Origin: Costus lasius
Lineage: Eukaryota; Streptophyta; Magnoliopsida; Zingiberales; Costaceae
Assembly (NCBI GenBank): GCA_027563935.2
Contig: CM050450.1
Span: 32,971,439-33,035,438, forward strand
DNA length: 64,000 nt
Direction of reading: 5' to 3'
Shown here in pieces: positions 33,635 to 43,400 of this stretch; the first letter of the stretch is position 1; each line of letters opens with the position of its first letter. The position numbers were made by a program, and so were the translations under genes. The notes under the pieces are model-generated. The model saw only the letters and a list, made by a program, of their open reading frames with translations, ran no database searches and was not told where the DNA came from.

Positions 33635-34536
33635 AGCACAGAGCACACATGGCAGAGGCGCATGCAGCAGTGGCTAGACCAGGTGGGAGGTCCAGGGTTC
33701 GACTCTGGGACCAGGCGCATTTTCCCTGGTAGGCGCACCTGTGCTGTAATTGGCGCTTGGGCCCTGGTTTGGGCCAGATGAGCAGCAAAAGACCCATGAA
33801 GAGCAAGTGAAGACTTAAGTTAGGTTAAGGTCTCACTAGGGCTATGGGCTTTTACCACATAAGATTCATGCTTTCTTTTATTTATTGTTTAAATATTAGA
33901 ATTGCATGATTAAGTTTATCTTCTGCTATCACCATAGGAATTGCATGATAGTGAAGAAGATAAAAGACCGTTAAAATCCAACGATAAAATATCAAGCTCG
34001 TAAGCCTTCTGACGCGAAACCTCACTGTTCTGATTATCGTTGGAGCCGTGTTGTACCCACTCAGTGGGCACGTCCATCTATCTTCAGACGGTGCGGGATT
34101 ACACCTGTGTGTTACAGAGTAGGGATTTATCCCTTCTCGTTGCTCAGCATAACACATGGTGGTCCAGGGAGTAGGTCGGGTCAGCTTGACCGTGTAGGCT
34201 ACATATGTGGCGCATATGGTAGCACATGGAGGCAGCCATCTGTGGGGTCAGAGACTGTGTTGTACCAACTCAGTTGGCACAGTCTGCTGGATTGCCCAGA
34301 TGAAGGGGAATCGCACGGGTTGGCGATCGGCTGGGACAGCCTACCAGAGATTAGTGCTTGTACTCTCTGTGCATCTTATCTCGCCTGAGCGGGACGCGGA
34401 GACCAAGTATGAAATCTGGATCCCATCTCACTTAAAGAGTTCTACTCTTTCGGGCTGTTTTGTTGGATTTTTCAAGCCTGATAAAATAGTGAGAAAAAGA
34501 ATCTTTCTTAAGTCCTGATTGATTCTTATACATTGA

Positions 34537-34567
34537 TACTGACCTTGCTGTTCTTGCATTGTTGTAG
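34537..34567 (+). promoter_or_regulatory. C: candidate branch point and 3' splice acceptor
   Basis: TACTGAC, then a T-rich run, then TAG. The branch A is about 25 nt before the AG, a normal distance. Exon 2 from 34568 is in frame with gag. The same arrangement is at 26164 (E), 40379 (D), 19458 (F, minus), 13272 (I, minus) and, with TACTAAT, at 730 in A. Confidence 0.65.
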
Positions 34568-34588
34568 ATACCTGCAGCAACGAACACC

Positions 34589-37500
34589 ATGAACTTCAAT
34601 GTGCGATCCCTACTGGAAAGGGAGAAGTTTGCTGGGCCGAACTTCTCTGACTGGTTTGGACACCTTAAGATCGTTCTTAAGGCAGAGAGGAAACTGTATG
34701 TCCTCGAGACGGCGATACCGCCGCAGCCCGCTCCGAACGCCGCAAGGGCGGTTCGGGAAGCCTATGAAAAGCACGTCAATGATAGCATTGATGTCGCTTG
34801 CCTGATGCTAGCGTCTATGACGCCACCGCTGCAGCGTCAGCATGAGGATATGTCGGCTATAGAGATTATAGCGAACCTCAAGATGCTGTATGCTGCACAG
34901 GCGAGGACAGAGCGCTACAATTTGACGAAGCTCTTCTTTCAGAGCAAACTGGCTGAAGGGAGCCCAGTGGGAGCTCACGTGCTCAAGATGATTGGGCACA
35001 AGGAGGCTCTGGAGAAACTGGGGCACACCATCAACCAGGAGCTTGCTGTGGACATTATTCTGCAGTCTCTCCCGCCTTCATTCGACGCGTTCATTATTAA
35101 TTTTAATATGAACAAAATCGATTGTACTCCGGCAGAGCTGCTGAATATGCTCTTGACCACTGAGGAGACTCTGAAGGGTAAGCCTTCGACCTCTGTCTTA
35201 ATGGTTCCTTCGAGGAACAAGAAGAAGGGGAAGAAGGGCAAGGCCCCGGTCAAAAGCTACAGCAAATCTCTGAAACAAAAGGTCAAGCGGTCCAAGGAAT
35301 ACAGGTGTTTCCACTGTGGCCAGTTGGGTCACTGGAAGAAGGACTGTAAAGCGCTCCAAGGAGATAAGAGGGGAAGCTTAGCTTCTGGCTCAGGTATATT
35401 CGTGACTGAGGTCATGTTTTCTTCTTCTATATCATGGGTGTTGGACACTGCATGTGGAGTTCACATTTGTTCAAATGTACAGGAACTCAAGAGAAGAAGG
35501 CAGGTGGGACAGCATGAGGTGGACCTACGCGTTGGAAACGGAGCACGGGTTGCTGCTGTTGCTGTAGGAGACTACTTCATTTCTTTACCATCTGGCATTG
35601 TATTGGAACTAGACAATTGTTACTTTGTTCCCAGTATTACTAAAAATATTATCTCCATTCCTGCTCTTGTCAGGAAGGGATTTTCCTTTGAATGCAATAT
35701 TTCAAAGTGTATTTTGTCTTTAGATAATATTGTTTATGCAACTGGTTCAATTAACAATGGATTATTCATGTTGGACATGGAATGTTCAATACAGCAAATT
35801 GATATTAAGAAAGCCAAGTATGCTGATGACAGCACCTTGCTATGGCATAGTCGTTTAGGCCATATTAACGAGAAACGCATTAAGCGGTTGCATGATCATG
35901 GACTGCTGGGATCATTCTCCTATAAGGAGATTGATACATGCAAAGCTTGTTTGATGGGTAAAATGACGAAGTCACCTTTTCCTCATAAAGGTCAAAGGAC
36001 TTCAGGTTTACTTGACTTTATACACAGTGATGTGTGTGGGCCATTTAGTAAACATGCCAGAGGTGGCTATCAGTACTTCATTACCTTTACTGATGATTTC
36101 AGTAGGTATGGCTATGTCTATCTGATGAGACATAAGAGTGAATCTTTTGACAAGTTCAAAGAGTTCAAAAATGAAGTACAAAATCAGCTAGGCCGAAATA
36201 TCAAGGCACTTCGCTCAGATCGAGGTGGAGAATACCTAAGTCATACGTTTACTGACTATCTGAAGGAGTGTGGGATTATCTCACAGCTCACTCCGCCAGG
36301 AACACCGCAATGGAATGGTGTGTCCGAAAGGAGAAATAGAACGTTACTTGATATGGTTCGTTCTATGATGAGTCAGGCTAATCTACCTTACTCCTTTTGG
36401 GGTTTTGCACTGGAAACAGCTGCAAAGGTACTAAACCGAGTGCCATCCAAGGCAGTTTCTAAGACTCCATATGAGTTATGGTATGGGAAACAGCCGAGCT
36501 TGACATTTATCAGGATCTGGGGCTGCGAGGCTTATGTTAAAAAGCTCGCCTCTGGGAAACTAGAGAGCAGATCTGACAAATGTATCTTTGTCGGTTACCC
36601 TAAGGAAACTAAGGGTTATTATTTCTTCGATCCCAAGGAGAACAAGGTTTTTGTTGCTCGGACGGCCATATTTCTTGAGAAGGAGTTTCTTCTGCAAGAG
36701 GCCAGTGGGAGAGAAATAAAGCTGGATGAGAATCCAGAGGAAGGACAAAGTGGTCAAGCACAGTTGGATGAACCTGAGCCGGTAGATCAGGTTATTGAAC
36801 AACCTGAGGCTCAAATATCACGGGAACCGCGAAGATCGGGAAGGATTCGTCGACAGCCTGAGTGCTATGACGGAGTCTACATCATTGATAATGATGAACC
36901 CCTTACTTATGCGGATGCGGTCAGTGGACCGGAGTCAGCGAGATGGCTTGAAGCTATGCGCGCCGAGATGGACTCCATGTCAGATAACCAAGTTTGGGAT
37001 TTGGTTGATCCGCCTCCGGGAGTAATCCCTATAGGCTGTAAATGGATCTTCAAGAAGAAGATTGACATGGATGGTAACGTGGTTACCTATAAAGGCAGGC
37101 TAGTTGCGAAAGGTTTCAAACAAATCTACGGGATAGATTATGATGAAACTTTCTCACCTGTAGCCATGTTTAAGTCTATTCGGATTCTTTTCGCGATAGC
37201 TGCATACTATGATTATGAGATCTGGCAGATGGATGTGAAAACAGCTTTCCTTAATGGAAATCTGGATGAGGATGTGTACATGACACAACCAGAAGGTTTC
37301 ACCAATCCATCAGATCGTCATAAGATATGCAAGTTAAAGAAGTCCATTTATGGACTTAAGCAAGCATCTAGAAGCTGGAATATTCGTTTTGATGAATCAG
37401 TTACTGAATTTGGTTTCATCAAGAACGAGGATGACCCGTGTGTATATAAGAGGTTTAGTGGGAGCGTGATTACTTTCTTAGTCCTCTACGTCGATGACAT

Positions 37501-38470
37501 CTTGATCATTGGAAATGACATTCCTGAAATGCATGCTGTGAAAGCATGGCTGAGGAAATGTTTCCAGATGAAAGATTTAGGAGAAGCAGCCTATGTGTTA
37601 GGTGTGAAGATCTACAGGGATAGATCTAAGAGGCTTCTCGGGCTGTGCCAGAGTACTTACATCGATAAAGTCCTGGAGAGATTTCATTTAGAGAATTCTA
37701 AAAGAGGATATCTTCCAGTCAGACATGGTCTGAATCTTTCGAAGAGTCAGTGTCCACAAACACAGACTGAGAAAGATGAAATGGACAATACGCCTTATGC
37801 TTCGGCTATTGGATCCATTATGTATGCGATGTTGTGTACTCGCCCAGACGTTGCTTACGGGTTAAGCGTGATCAGTCGTTTCCAAAGTAATCCAGGTGTG
37901 GCGCACTGGATTGCAGTCAAGAACATCTTAAAATATCTGCGGAGGACCAAAGATATGTTCTTGATATATGGTGGTCAGGAAGAACTCAGTATTGAAGGAT
38001 ATACTGATGCTTCGTTCCAGTCGGACCAGGATGATTTCCGATCGCAATCAGGCTATGTTTTTAGCTTGAATGGAGGTGCAGTGGTGTGGAAGAGTTTCAA
38101 ACAGTCAACTGTTGCTGATTCCACAACAGAAGCCGAGTATGTTGCAGCCTCGGAAGCATCCAAGGAGGCAGTGTGGATTCGTAAGTTCGTGAGAGAACTT
38201 GGTGTCGTTCCTTCGAGTGCAGATCCTTTGGTTATCTTCTGTGATAACACTGGAGCAATCGCACAAGCAAAGGAACCACGGTCGCACCAGAAGTCCAAGC
38301 ACATACAGAGACGGTTTCATTTGATCAGGGAGATCATAGATCGTGGCGAGATCAAAATCTGCAAGGTACATACAGATGACAATCTGGCAGACCCGCTTAC
38401 CAAGCCTCTGGCGCAGCAGAAGCATGAGAAGCACTGTAATAATATGGGTTTGAGATTTCTCAACCATTAG
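34589..38470 (+). CDS. C: full-length gag-pol polyprotein, 1293 aa
   Basis: Gag (about 1-235) forms the particle. A basic Lys-rich stretch precedes the CCHC knuckle (C240, C243, H248, C253). The aspartic protease motif DTA is at 286. Integrase has H420-x4-H, then C-x2-C, and the catalytic D481, D544, E580. Reverse transcriptase carries YVDD (967-970). RNase H shows D1140, E1183 and D1219. Everything expected of an autonomous Ty1/copia polyprotein is in one frame with no stop. The ATG at 34589 was chosen because it opens the frame; ten more codons would be added by LTR-to-leader splicing. The stop lies 20 bp from the 3' LTR, leaving room only for the polypurine tract. Activity is inferred from integrity. 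Confidence 0.96.
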   Translation: MNFNVRSLLEREKFAGPNFSDWFGHLKIVLKAERKLYVLETAIPPQPAPNAARAVREAYEKHVNDSIDVACLMLASMTPPLQRQHEDMSAIEIIANLKMLYAAQARTERYNLTKLFFQSKLAEGSPVGAHVLKMIGHKEALEKLGHTINQELAVDIILQSLPPSFDAFIINFNMNKIDCTPAELLNMLLTTEETLKGKPSTSVLMVPSRNKKKGKKGKAPVKSYSKSLKQKVKRSKEYRCFHCGQLGHWKKDCKALQGDKRGSLASGSGIFVTEVMFSSSISWVLDTACGVHICSNVQELKRRRQVGQHEVDLRVGNGARVAAVAVGDYFISLPSGIVLELDNCYFVPSITKNIISIPALVRKGFSFECNISKCILSLDNIVYATGSINNGLFMLDMECSIQQIDIKKAKYADDSTLLWHSRLGHINEKRIKRLHDHGLLGSFSYKEIDTCKACLMGKMTKSPFPHKGQRTSGLLDFIHSDVCGPFSKHARGGYQYFITFTDDFSRYGYVYLMRHKSESFDKFKEFKNEVQNQLGRNIKALRSDRGGEYLSHTFTDYLKECGIISQLTPPGTPQWNGVSERRNRTLLDMVRSMMSQANLPYSFWGFALETAAKVLNRVPSKAVSKTPYELWYGKQPSLTFIRIWGCEAYVKKLASGKLESRSDKCIFVGYPKETKGYYFFDPKENKVFVARTAIFLEKEFLLQEASGREIKLDENPEEGQSGQAQLDEPEPVDQVIEQPEAQISREPRRSGRIRRQPECYDGVYIIDNDEPLTYADAVSGPESARWLEAMRAEMDSMSDNQVWDLVDPPPGVIPIGCKWIFKKKIDMDGNVVTYKGRLVAKGFKQIYGIDYDETFSPVAMFKSIRILFAIAAYYDYEIWQMDVKTAFLNGNLDEDVYMTQPEGFTNPSDRHKICKLKKSIYGLKQASRSWNIRFDESVTEFGFIKNEDDPCVYKRFSGSVITFLVLYVDDILIIGNDIPEMHAVKAWLRKCFQMKDLGEAAYVLGVKIYRDRSKRLLGLCQSTYIDKVLERFHLENSKRGYLPVRHGLNLSKSQCPQTQTEKDEMDNTPYASAIGSIMYAMLCTRPDVAYGLSVISRFQSNPGVAHWIAVKNILKYLRRTKDMFLIYGGQEELSIEGYTDASFQSDQDDFRSQSGYVFSLNGGAVVWKSFKQSTVADSTTEAEYVAASEASKEAVWIRKFVRELGVVPSSADPLVIFCDNTGAIAQAKEPRSHQKSKHIQRRFHLIREIIDRGEIKICKVHTDDNLADPLTKPLAQQKHEKHCNNMGLRFLNH

Positions 38471-38479
38471 ATTAAGTGC

Positions 38480-38490
38480 AAGTGGGAGAT
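38480..38490 (+). other. C: polypurine tract
   Basis: AAGTGGGAGAT directly before the 3' LTR, primer for plus-strand DNA. The same tract precedes the 3' LTRs of E (48288), D (44306) and A (51681), and of F and I on the minus strand. Confidence 0.85.
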
Positions 38491-40188
38491 TGTTGGGGTA
38501 TGCCCTTAAGGCTAATGTTTGAAGCCTATGGGAATGTATCTGTATCATGTAATAAACTGTTATGTTTATAAAGGCATGGTTGTTATTCAGTTAGCTACAT
38601 TGTCTGCTGCAATATATGTTCTTCTGAATAATGTCTCAAAGCTGTTCAGCTAGGCTGACATGCTATAAGTCCTTAGTCGAGATATCTTGGTGAACATGAG
38701 ACAGCCTTGATATGTTTGAGACTAATATGTGTTCTGATCTTATAGGATGCTTCGAGCATGGAATAAGATGTAGACTCATAGGTACATTGGATGTACTGGA
38801 CAGACCCTACAAGGATGTTCAATTGTTTGTCACAATGTGAATATTCCTTGAATGTGACAAGTGGCACATTTCCTCTGACTTGAGATCACTTGTGTTTTCT
38901 AAATGATGATTATCATTGTTTTGAGATAGTTCAATATTATTTGAAACATAATGATTATAGACTATCTTGGATGGTGAGCTTGAATCAGGTTAGGGCACTA
39001 GTGATAGACATAGGATTGCCGTCTCCTTGTTTAAGGAGTGTGATGTTCTAAAGGGGCCCCCTGGATGAGATGATTGAGAAAAGAGTATGGCCATACCCAG
39101 GTGACTATGTTCATCTGATCTAATCATGCTCATCATATTGGAGTTACAAGCTTGACAGGCTTGTCCAATAAGAACATCCAGTGGCAAAGGAAATTTGCAT
39201 GCCTTGTGAATTGGATTCACACTTGTGCTGTATTTTGGGTGTAGTCTTGGAAGACTCTTTCCTTTATATCGGGAGACAGTGATGTGTTGCTAGATACCCC
39301 TCACTGATCGTGATAATGAGAATTATCGTTACCGACATTTAGAGGAAACCCTCAGGGTCACACAATTTGATGATATGGCTTACTTAAGTCAGATCGTGTG
39401 GACTGAATTGTTTGGGTTCAGTTTAAAGGGATTTAATCTCTGATTGTAAGTGAGATCTGGTCTGATCATGTTTGATTGATTAGGGCTTGAGATCGGTAAG
39501 CTTCGATCGAGAGAATGGATGCTCGATCGGTGAGATCAGGAGCATCAGGAGATGAACGGTTAGATCTGGAGCCTTAGGGTTTAATTGAGATCTAGACCAT
39601 ATTGCTTGGGTTAATTGGTCTTGGACCAAACCGAAATGAACCAGCTCATTGGTTGAGCGTGTGGTTCAATTTAAGAGAGGTTTGCGATTGGGGTAAACCC
39701 ATGATCGCATATGGAAGAGTGGCTTTCTATTTTTAGAAAGCATGTCACTTACGTGACCACGATTCTTGTGGTCTCTCTTCACGCCTCCCTCTCGCTCTAT
39801 TGTCGTCGCTTGACTTTGCTCTTGAGGCATTCTCTCGTGAAGAAGAAGTGGACGACATTGGGAGAGTTTTTCGCCAAGCAAGAAATTTTTCTCTTTCCCT
39901 TTCCATTCGATCAAGGATACTTGGACGATCCTTGCTAGCACAAGGGACGACAAGAAGAAGCGCATCTTCATCTTGTGTGTGACGATTTGGAGAAGATCTT
40001 CTTTGGTCTTTGCTTCCAAGGCGCCATCCAATCGATGGCCATGGTATGAATCACATCCTATTTGTTTAAGCTTTCAAAGTTGATCATCTTATACATGCTT
40101 TGCGACTCTTGAAACCCCCTTCCGCTGCTATATTCCCTTATATGCGCCATGCTGGGTTTCGCCCCCCTCTTGAAAGGGGTCCCTTACA
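38491..40188 (+). repeat. C: 3' LTR
   Basis: 1698 bp, nearly identical to 31051-32748. Differences noticed near 38914, 38937, 39286 and 40111. Followed by the duplicated CTTAT. Confidence 0.96.
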
Positions 40189-40400
40189 CTTATCTCACCT
40201 GAGCGGGATGCGGAGACCAAGTATGAAATCTGGATCCCATCTCACTAAAAGAGTGTTACTCTTTCGGACTGTTTTAATGGATTTTTCAATCAGATAAAAT
40301 AGTGAGAAAAGAATCTTTCTTAAGTCCTGGATTGATTCTAAACATTGATACTGACCTTGCTGTTCTTGCATTGTTGTAGATTCCTGCAGCAACGAACACC
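40189..40400 (+). other. D: leader, second part with acceptor
   Basis: Continues D's leader after C, beginning with the duplicated CTTAT. Contains a TACTGAC branch-point-like site and TAG ending at 40379. Exon 2 from 40380 is in frame with ATG 40401. Confidence 0.85.
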
Positions 40401-43400
40401 ATGAGCTTCAATGTGCGATCCCTACTGGAAAGGGAGAAGTTTGCTGGGCCAAACTTCTCAGACTGGTACGGACACCTTAAGATTGTTCTTAAGGCAGAGA
40501 GGAAACTGTATGTCCTCGAGACGGCTGTGCCGCCTCAACCCGCTGCGAACGCCGCAAGGGCGGTTCGCGATGCCTATGAAAAGCATGTCAATGATAGCAT
40601 TGATGTCGCTTGCCTGATGCTAGCGTCTATGACGCCACCGCTGCAGCGTCAGCATGAGGATATGTCTGCTATAGAAATTATAGCAAACCTCAAGATGCTG
40701 TATGCTGCACAGGCGAGGACTGAACGCTATAATCTGACTAAGCTTTTCTTTCAGAGCAAACTGGCTGAAGGGAGCCCAGTGGGAGCTCACGTGCTCAAGA
40801 TGATTGGGCACAAAGAGGCTCTCGAGAAACTGGGGCATACCATCAATCAGGAGCTTGCTGTAGACATTATTCTGCAGTCTCTCCCGCCCTCTTTCGATGC
40901 GTTCATTATTAATTTTAATATGAACAAGATCGATTGTACTCCGGCAGAGCTGCTGAATATGCTCTTGACTACTGAGGAAACTCTGAAGGGAAAGCCTTCA
41001 ACCTCTGTCTTAATGTTCCCTTCCAGGAACAAGAAGAAGGGGAAGAAGGGCAAAGCCGCTGTCAAGAACTACAGTAAGGCTCTGAAACAAAAGGTCAAGC
41101 GGTCGAAGGATAACAGGTGTTTCCACTGTGGCCAGCTAGGTCACTGGAAAAAGGACTGTAAAGCGCTCCAAGGAGACAAGAAGGGAAGCATCGCTTCTGG
41201 CTCAGGTATATTTGTGACTGAAGTCATGATATCCTCTTCTTCTATTTCATGGGTGTTGGACACTGCATGTGGAGTTCACATTTGTTCAAATGTACAGGAA
41301 CTCAAGAGAAGAAGGCAGGTGGGACAGCATGAGGTGGACCTACGAGTTGGAAACGGGGCACGGGTTGCTGCTGTTGCTGTAGGAACTTATTTCATCTCAT
41401 TACCATCTGGATTTGTACTAGAACTGGATAATTGTTATTTTGTTCCAAGTATTACTAAAAATATTATCTCGATTCCTGCTCTTGTCAGGAAAGGATTTGC
41501 CTTTGAATGTAATATTTCAAAGTGTGTTCTATCTTATGATAATATTGTTTATGCTTCTGGATCAATTAACAATGGGTTATTCATGTTGGACATGGAATGT
41601 TCTATACAAAATATTGATAATAAGAAAGCCAAGTATGCTGATGACAGCACCTTGCTATGGCATAGTCGTTTAGGCCATATTAACAAGAAGCGCATTAAGT
41701 GGTTGCATGATCATGGACTGCTGGGATCATTCTCCTATGAGGAGATTGATACATGCAAAGCTTGTTTAATGGGTAAAATGACGAAGGCTCCTTTTCCTCA
41801 CAAAGGTCAAAGGGCTTCAGGTTTACTTGACCTTATACACAGTGATGTGTGTGGGCCATTTAGTAAACATGCCAGAGGTGGCTATTCGTACTTCATTACC
41901 TTTACTGATGATTTCAATAGATATGGTTATGTCTATCTTATAAGACATAAGAGTGAATCTTTTGACAAGTTCAAAGAGTTCAAGAATGAAGTACAGAATC
42001 AGCTAGGCCGAAATATCAAGACACTTCGTTCTGATCGAGGTGGAGAATACCTAAGTCGAGAGTTTACTGACTATCTAAAGGAGTGTGGGATTATCTCACA
42101 GCTCACTCCACCAGGAACACCGCAATGGAATGGTGTATCCGAGAGGAGAAATAGAACGTTACTTGATATGGTTTGTTCTATGATGAGTCAGGCTACTCTT
42201 CCTTACTCCTTTTGGGGATTTGCACTGGAAACAGCTGCAAAAGTACTAAACCGAGTGCCATCCAAGGCAGTTTCAAAGACTCCATATGAGTTATGGTATG
42301 GGAAACAGCCTAGCTTGACATTTATTAAGATCTGGGGTTGCGAGGCTTATGTCAAAAGGCTCGCCTCTGGGAAACTGGAGAGCAGATCTGAAAAATGCAT
42401 CTTTGTCGGTTACCCTAAGGAAACTAAGGGTTATTATTTCTACGATCCCAAAGAGAACAAAGTATTTGTTGCTCGGACGGCAATATTTCTTGAGAAGGAA
42501 TTTCTTCTGCAAGAAGCCAGTGGGAGAGAAATAAAGTTGGATGAGAATCCAGAGGAAGGACAAAGTAGTCAAGCACAGTGGGATGAGCCTGAGCCAGTTG
42601 AACAGGTTATTGAACAACCTGAGGCTCAGATATCACGGGAACCGCGTAGATCGGGAAGGATCCGTCGACAGCCTGAGTGCTATGACGGAGTCTACATCAT
42701 TGAAAATGATGAACCCCTCACTTATGCGGATGCGGTCAGTGGACCGGAGTCAGCTAGATGGCTTGAAGCTATGCGAGCCGAGATGGACTCCATGTCAGAT
42801 AACCAAGTCTGGGATTTGGTTGATCCGCCTCCGGGAGTAATCCCTATAGGCTGTAAATGGATCTTCAAAAAGAAGATTGACATGGATGGTAACGTGGTTA
42901 CCTATAAAGGCAGGCTAGTAGCGAAAGGTTTCAAACAAATCTACGGGATAGATTATGATGAAACTTTCTCTCCTGTAGCCATGTTTAAGTCTATTCGGAT
43001 TCTTTTCGCGATAGCTGCATATTACGATTATGAGATCTGGCAGATGGATGTGAAGACGGCTTTCCTTAATGGAAAACTGGATGAGGATGTGTATATGACA
43101 CAACCTGAAGGTTTCACTAATCCATCAGATCATCATAAAATATGCAAGTTAAAGAAGTCCATTTATGGACTGAAACAAGCATCGAGAAGCTGGAATATTC
43201 GTTTTGATGAATCAATCAGTGAATTTGGTTTCATCAAGAACGAAGATGACCCGTGTGTTTATAAGAGGTTTAGTGGGAGCGTGATTACTTTCCTAGTCCT
43301 CTACGTCGATGATATCTTAATCATTGGAAACGATATTCCTGAACTGCATGCTGTTAAAGCATGGTTAGGAAAATGTTTTCAGATGAAAGATTTAGGAGAA

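Larger units (their letters stand above)
32749..34588 (+). other. C: untranslated leader, candidate intron
   Basis: About 1.84 kb with many short frames and upstream ATGs but no gene. Order: primer site, hairpin array (33498-33634), B-box-like GGTTCGACTC (33696-33705), TCA-loop hairpins (34056-34068 and 34265-34277), branch point TACTGAC (34537-34543), T-rich tract and TAG (34565-34567). The predicted intron is 32604-34567. Confidence 0.8.
31051..40188 (+). mobile_element. Element C: complete, youngest-looking Ty1/copia retrotransposon in D's leader
   Basis: 9138 bp, flanked by CTTAT (31046-31050 and 40189-40193). LTRs 31051-32748 and 38491-40188 are both 1698 bp and differ at only about 4 sites by eye. 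Primer site, leader, intact 1293-aa gag-pol and polypurine tract are all present. With about 0.24% LTR divergence it is a candidate recently active element. Confidence 0.97.

Noticed and set aside
33661..33716. Possible tRNA gene in the leader
   Set aside because: Only a B box and a short T-arm-like stem are seen. There is no anticodon arm or acceptor stem, so it is reported as tRNA-like only.
34975..35253. Antisense frame over gag beginning MTGALPFFPFFLF, seen in several copies
   Set aside because: It is the complement of the Lys-rich gag segment, which naturally gives Phe/Leu-rich antisense wording.
38471..38490. Room for an envelope-like gene between RNase H and the 3' LTR
   Set aside because: Only 20 bp separate the stop from the LTR in all young copies, filled by the polypurine tract.
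38105..38548. 147-codon antisense frame over RNase H, with similar frames at 43920-44282, 47902-48264 and on the + strand at 9306-9734
   Set aside because: Mirror frames of a conserved coding region recur in every copy; they reflect codon bias of the sense strand and not a gene.
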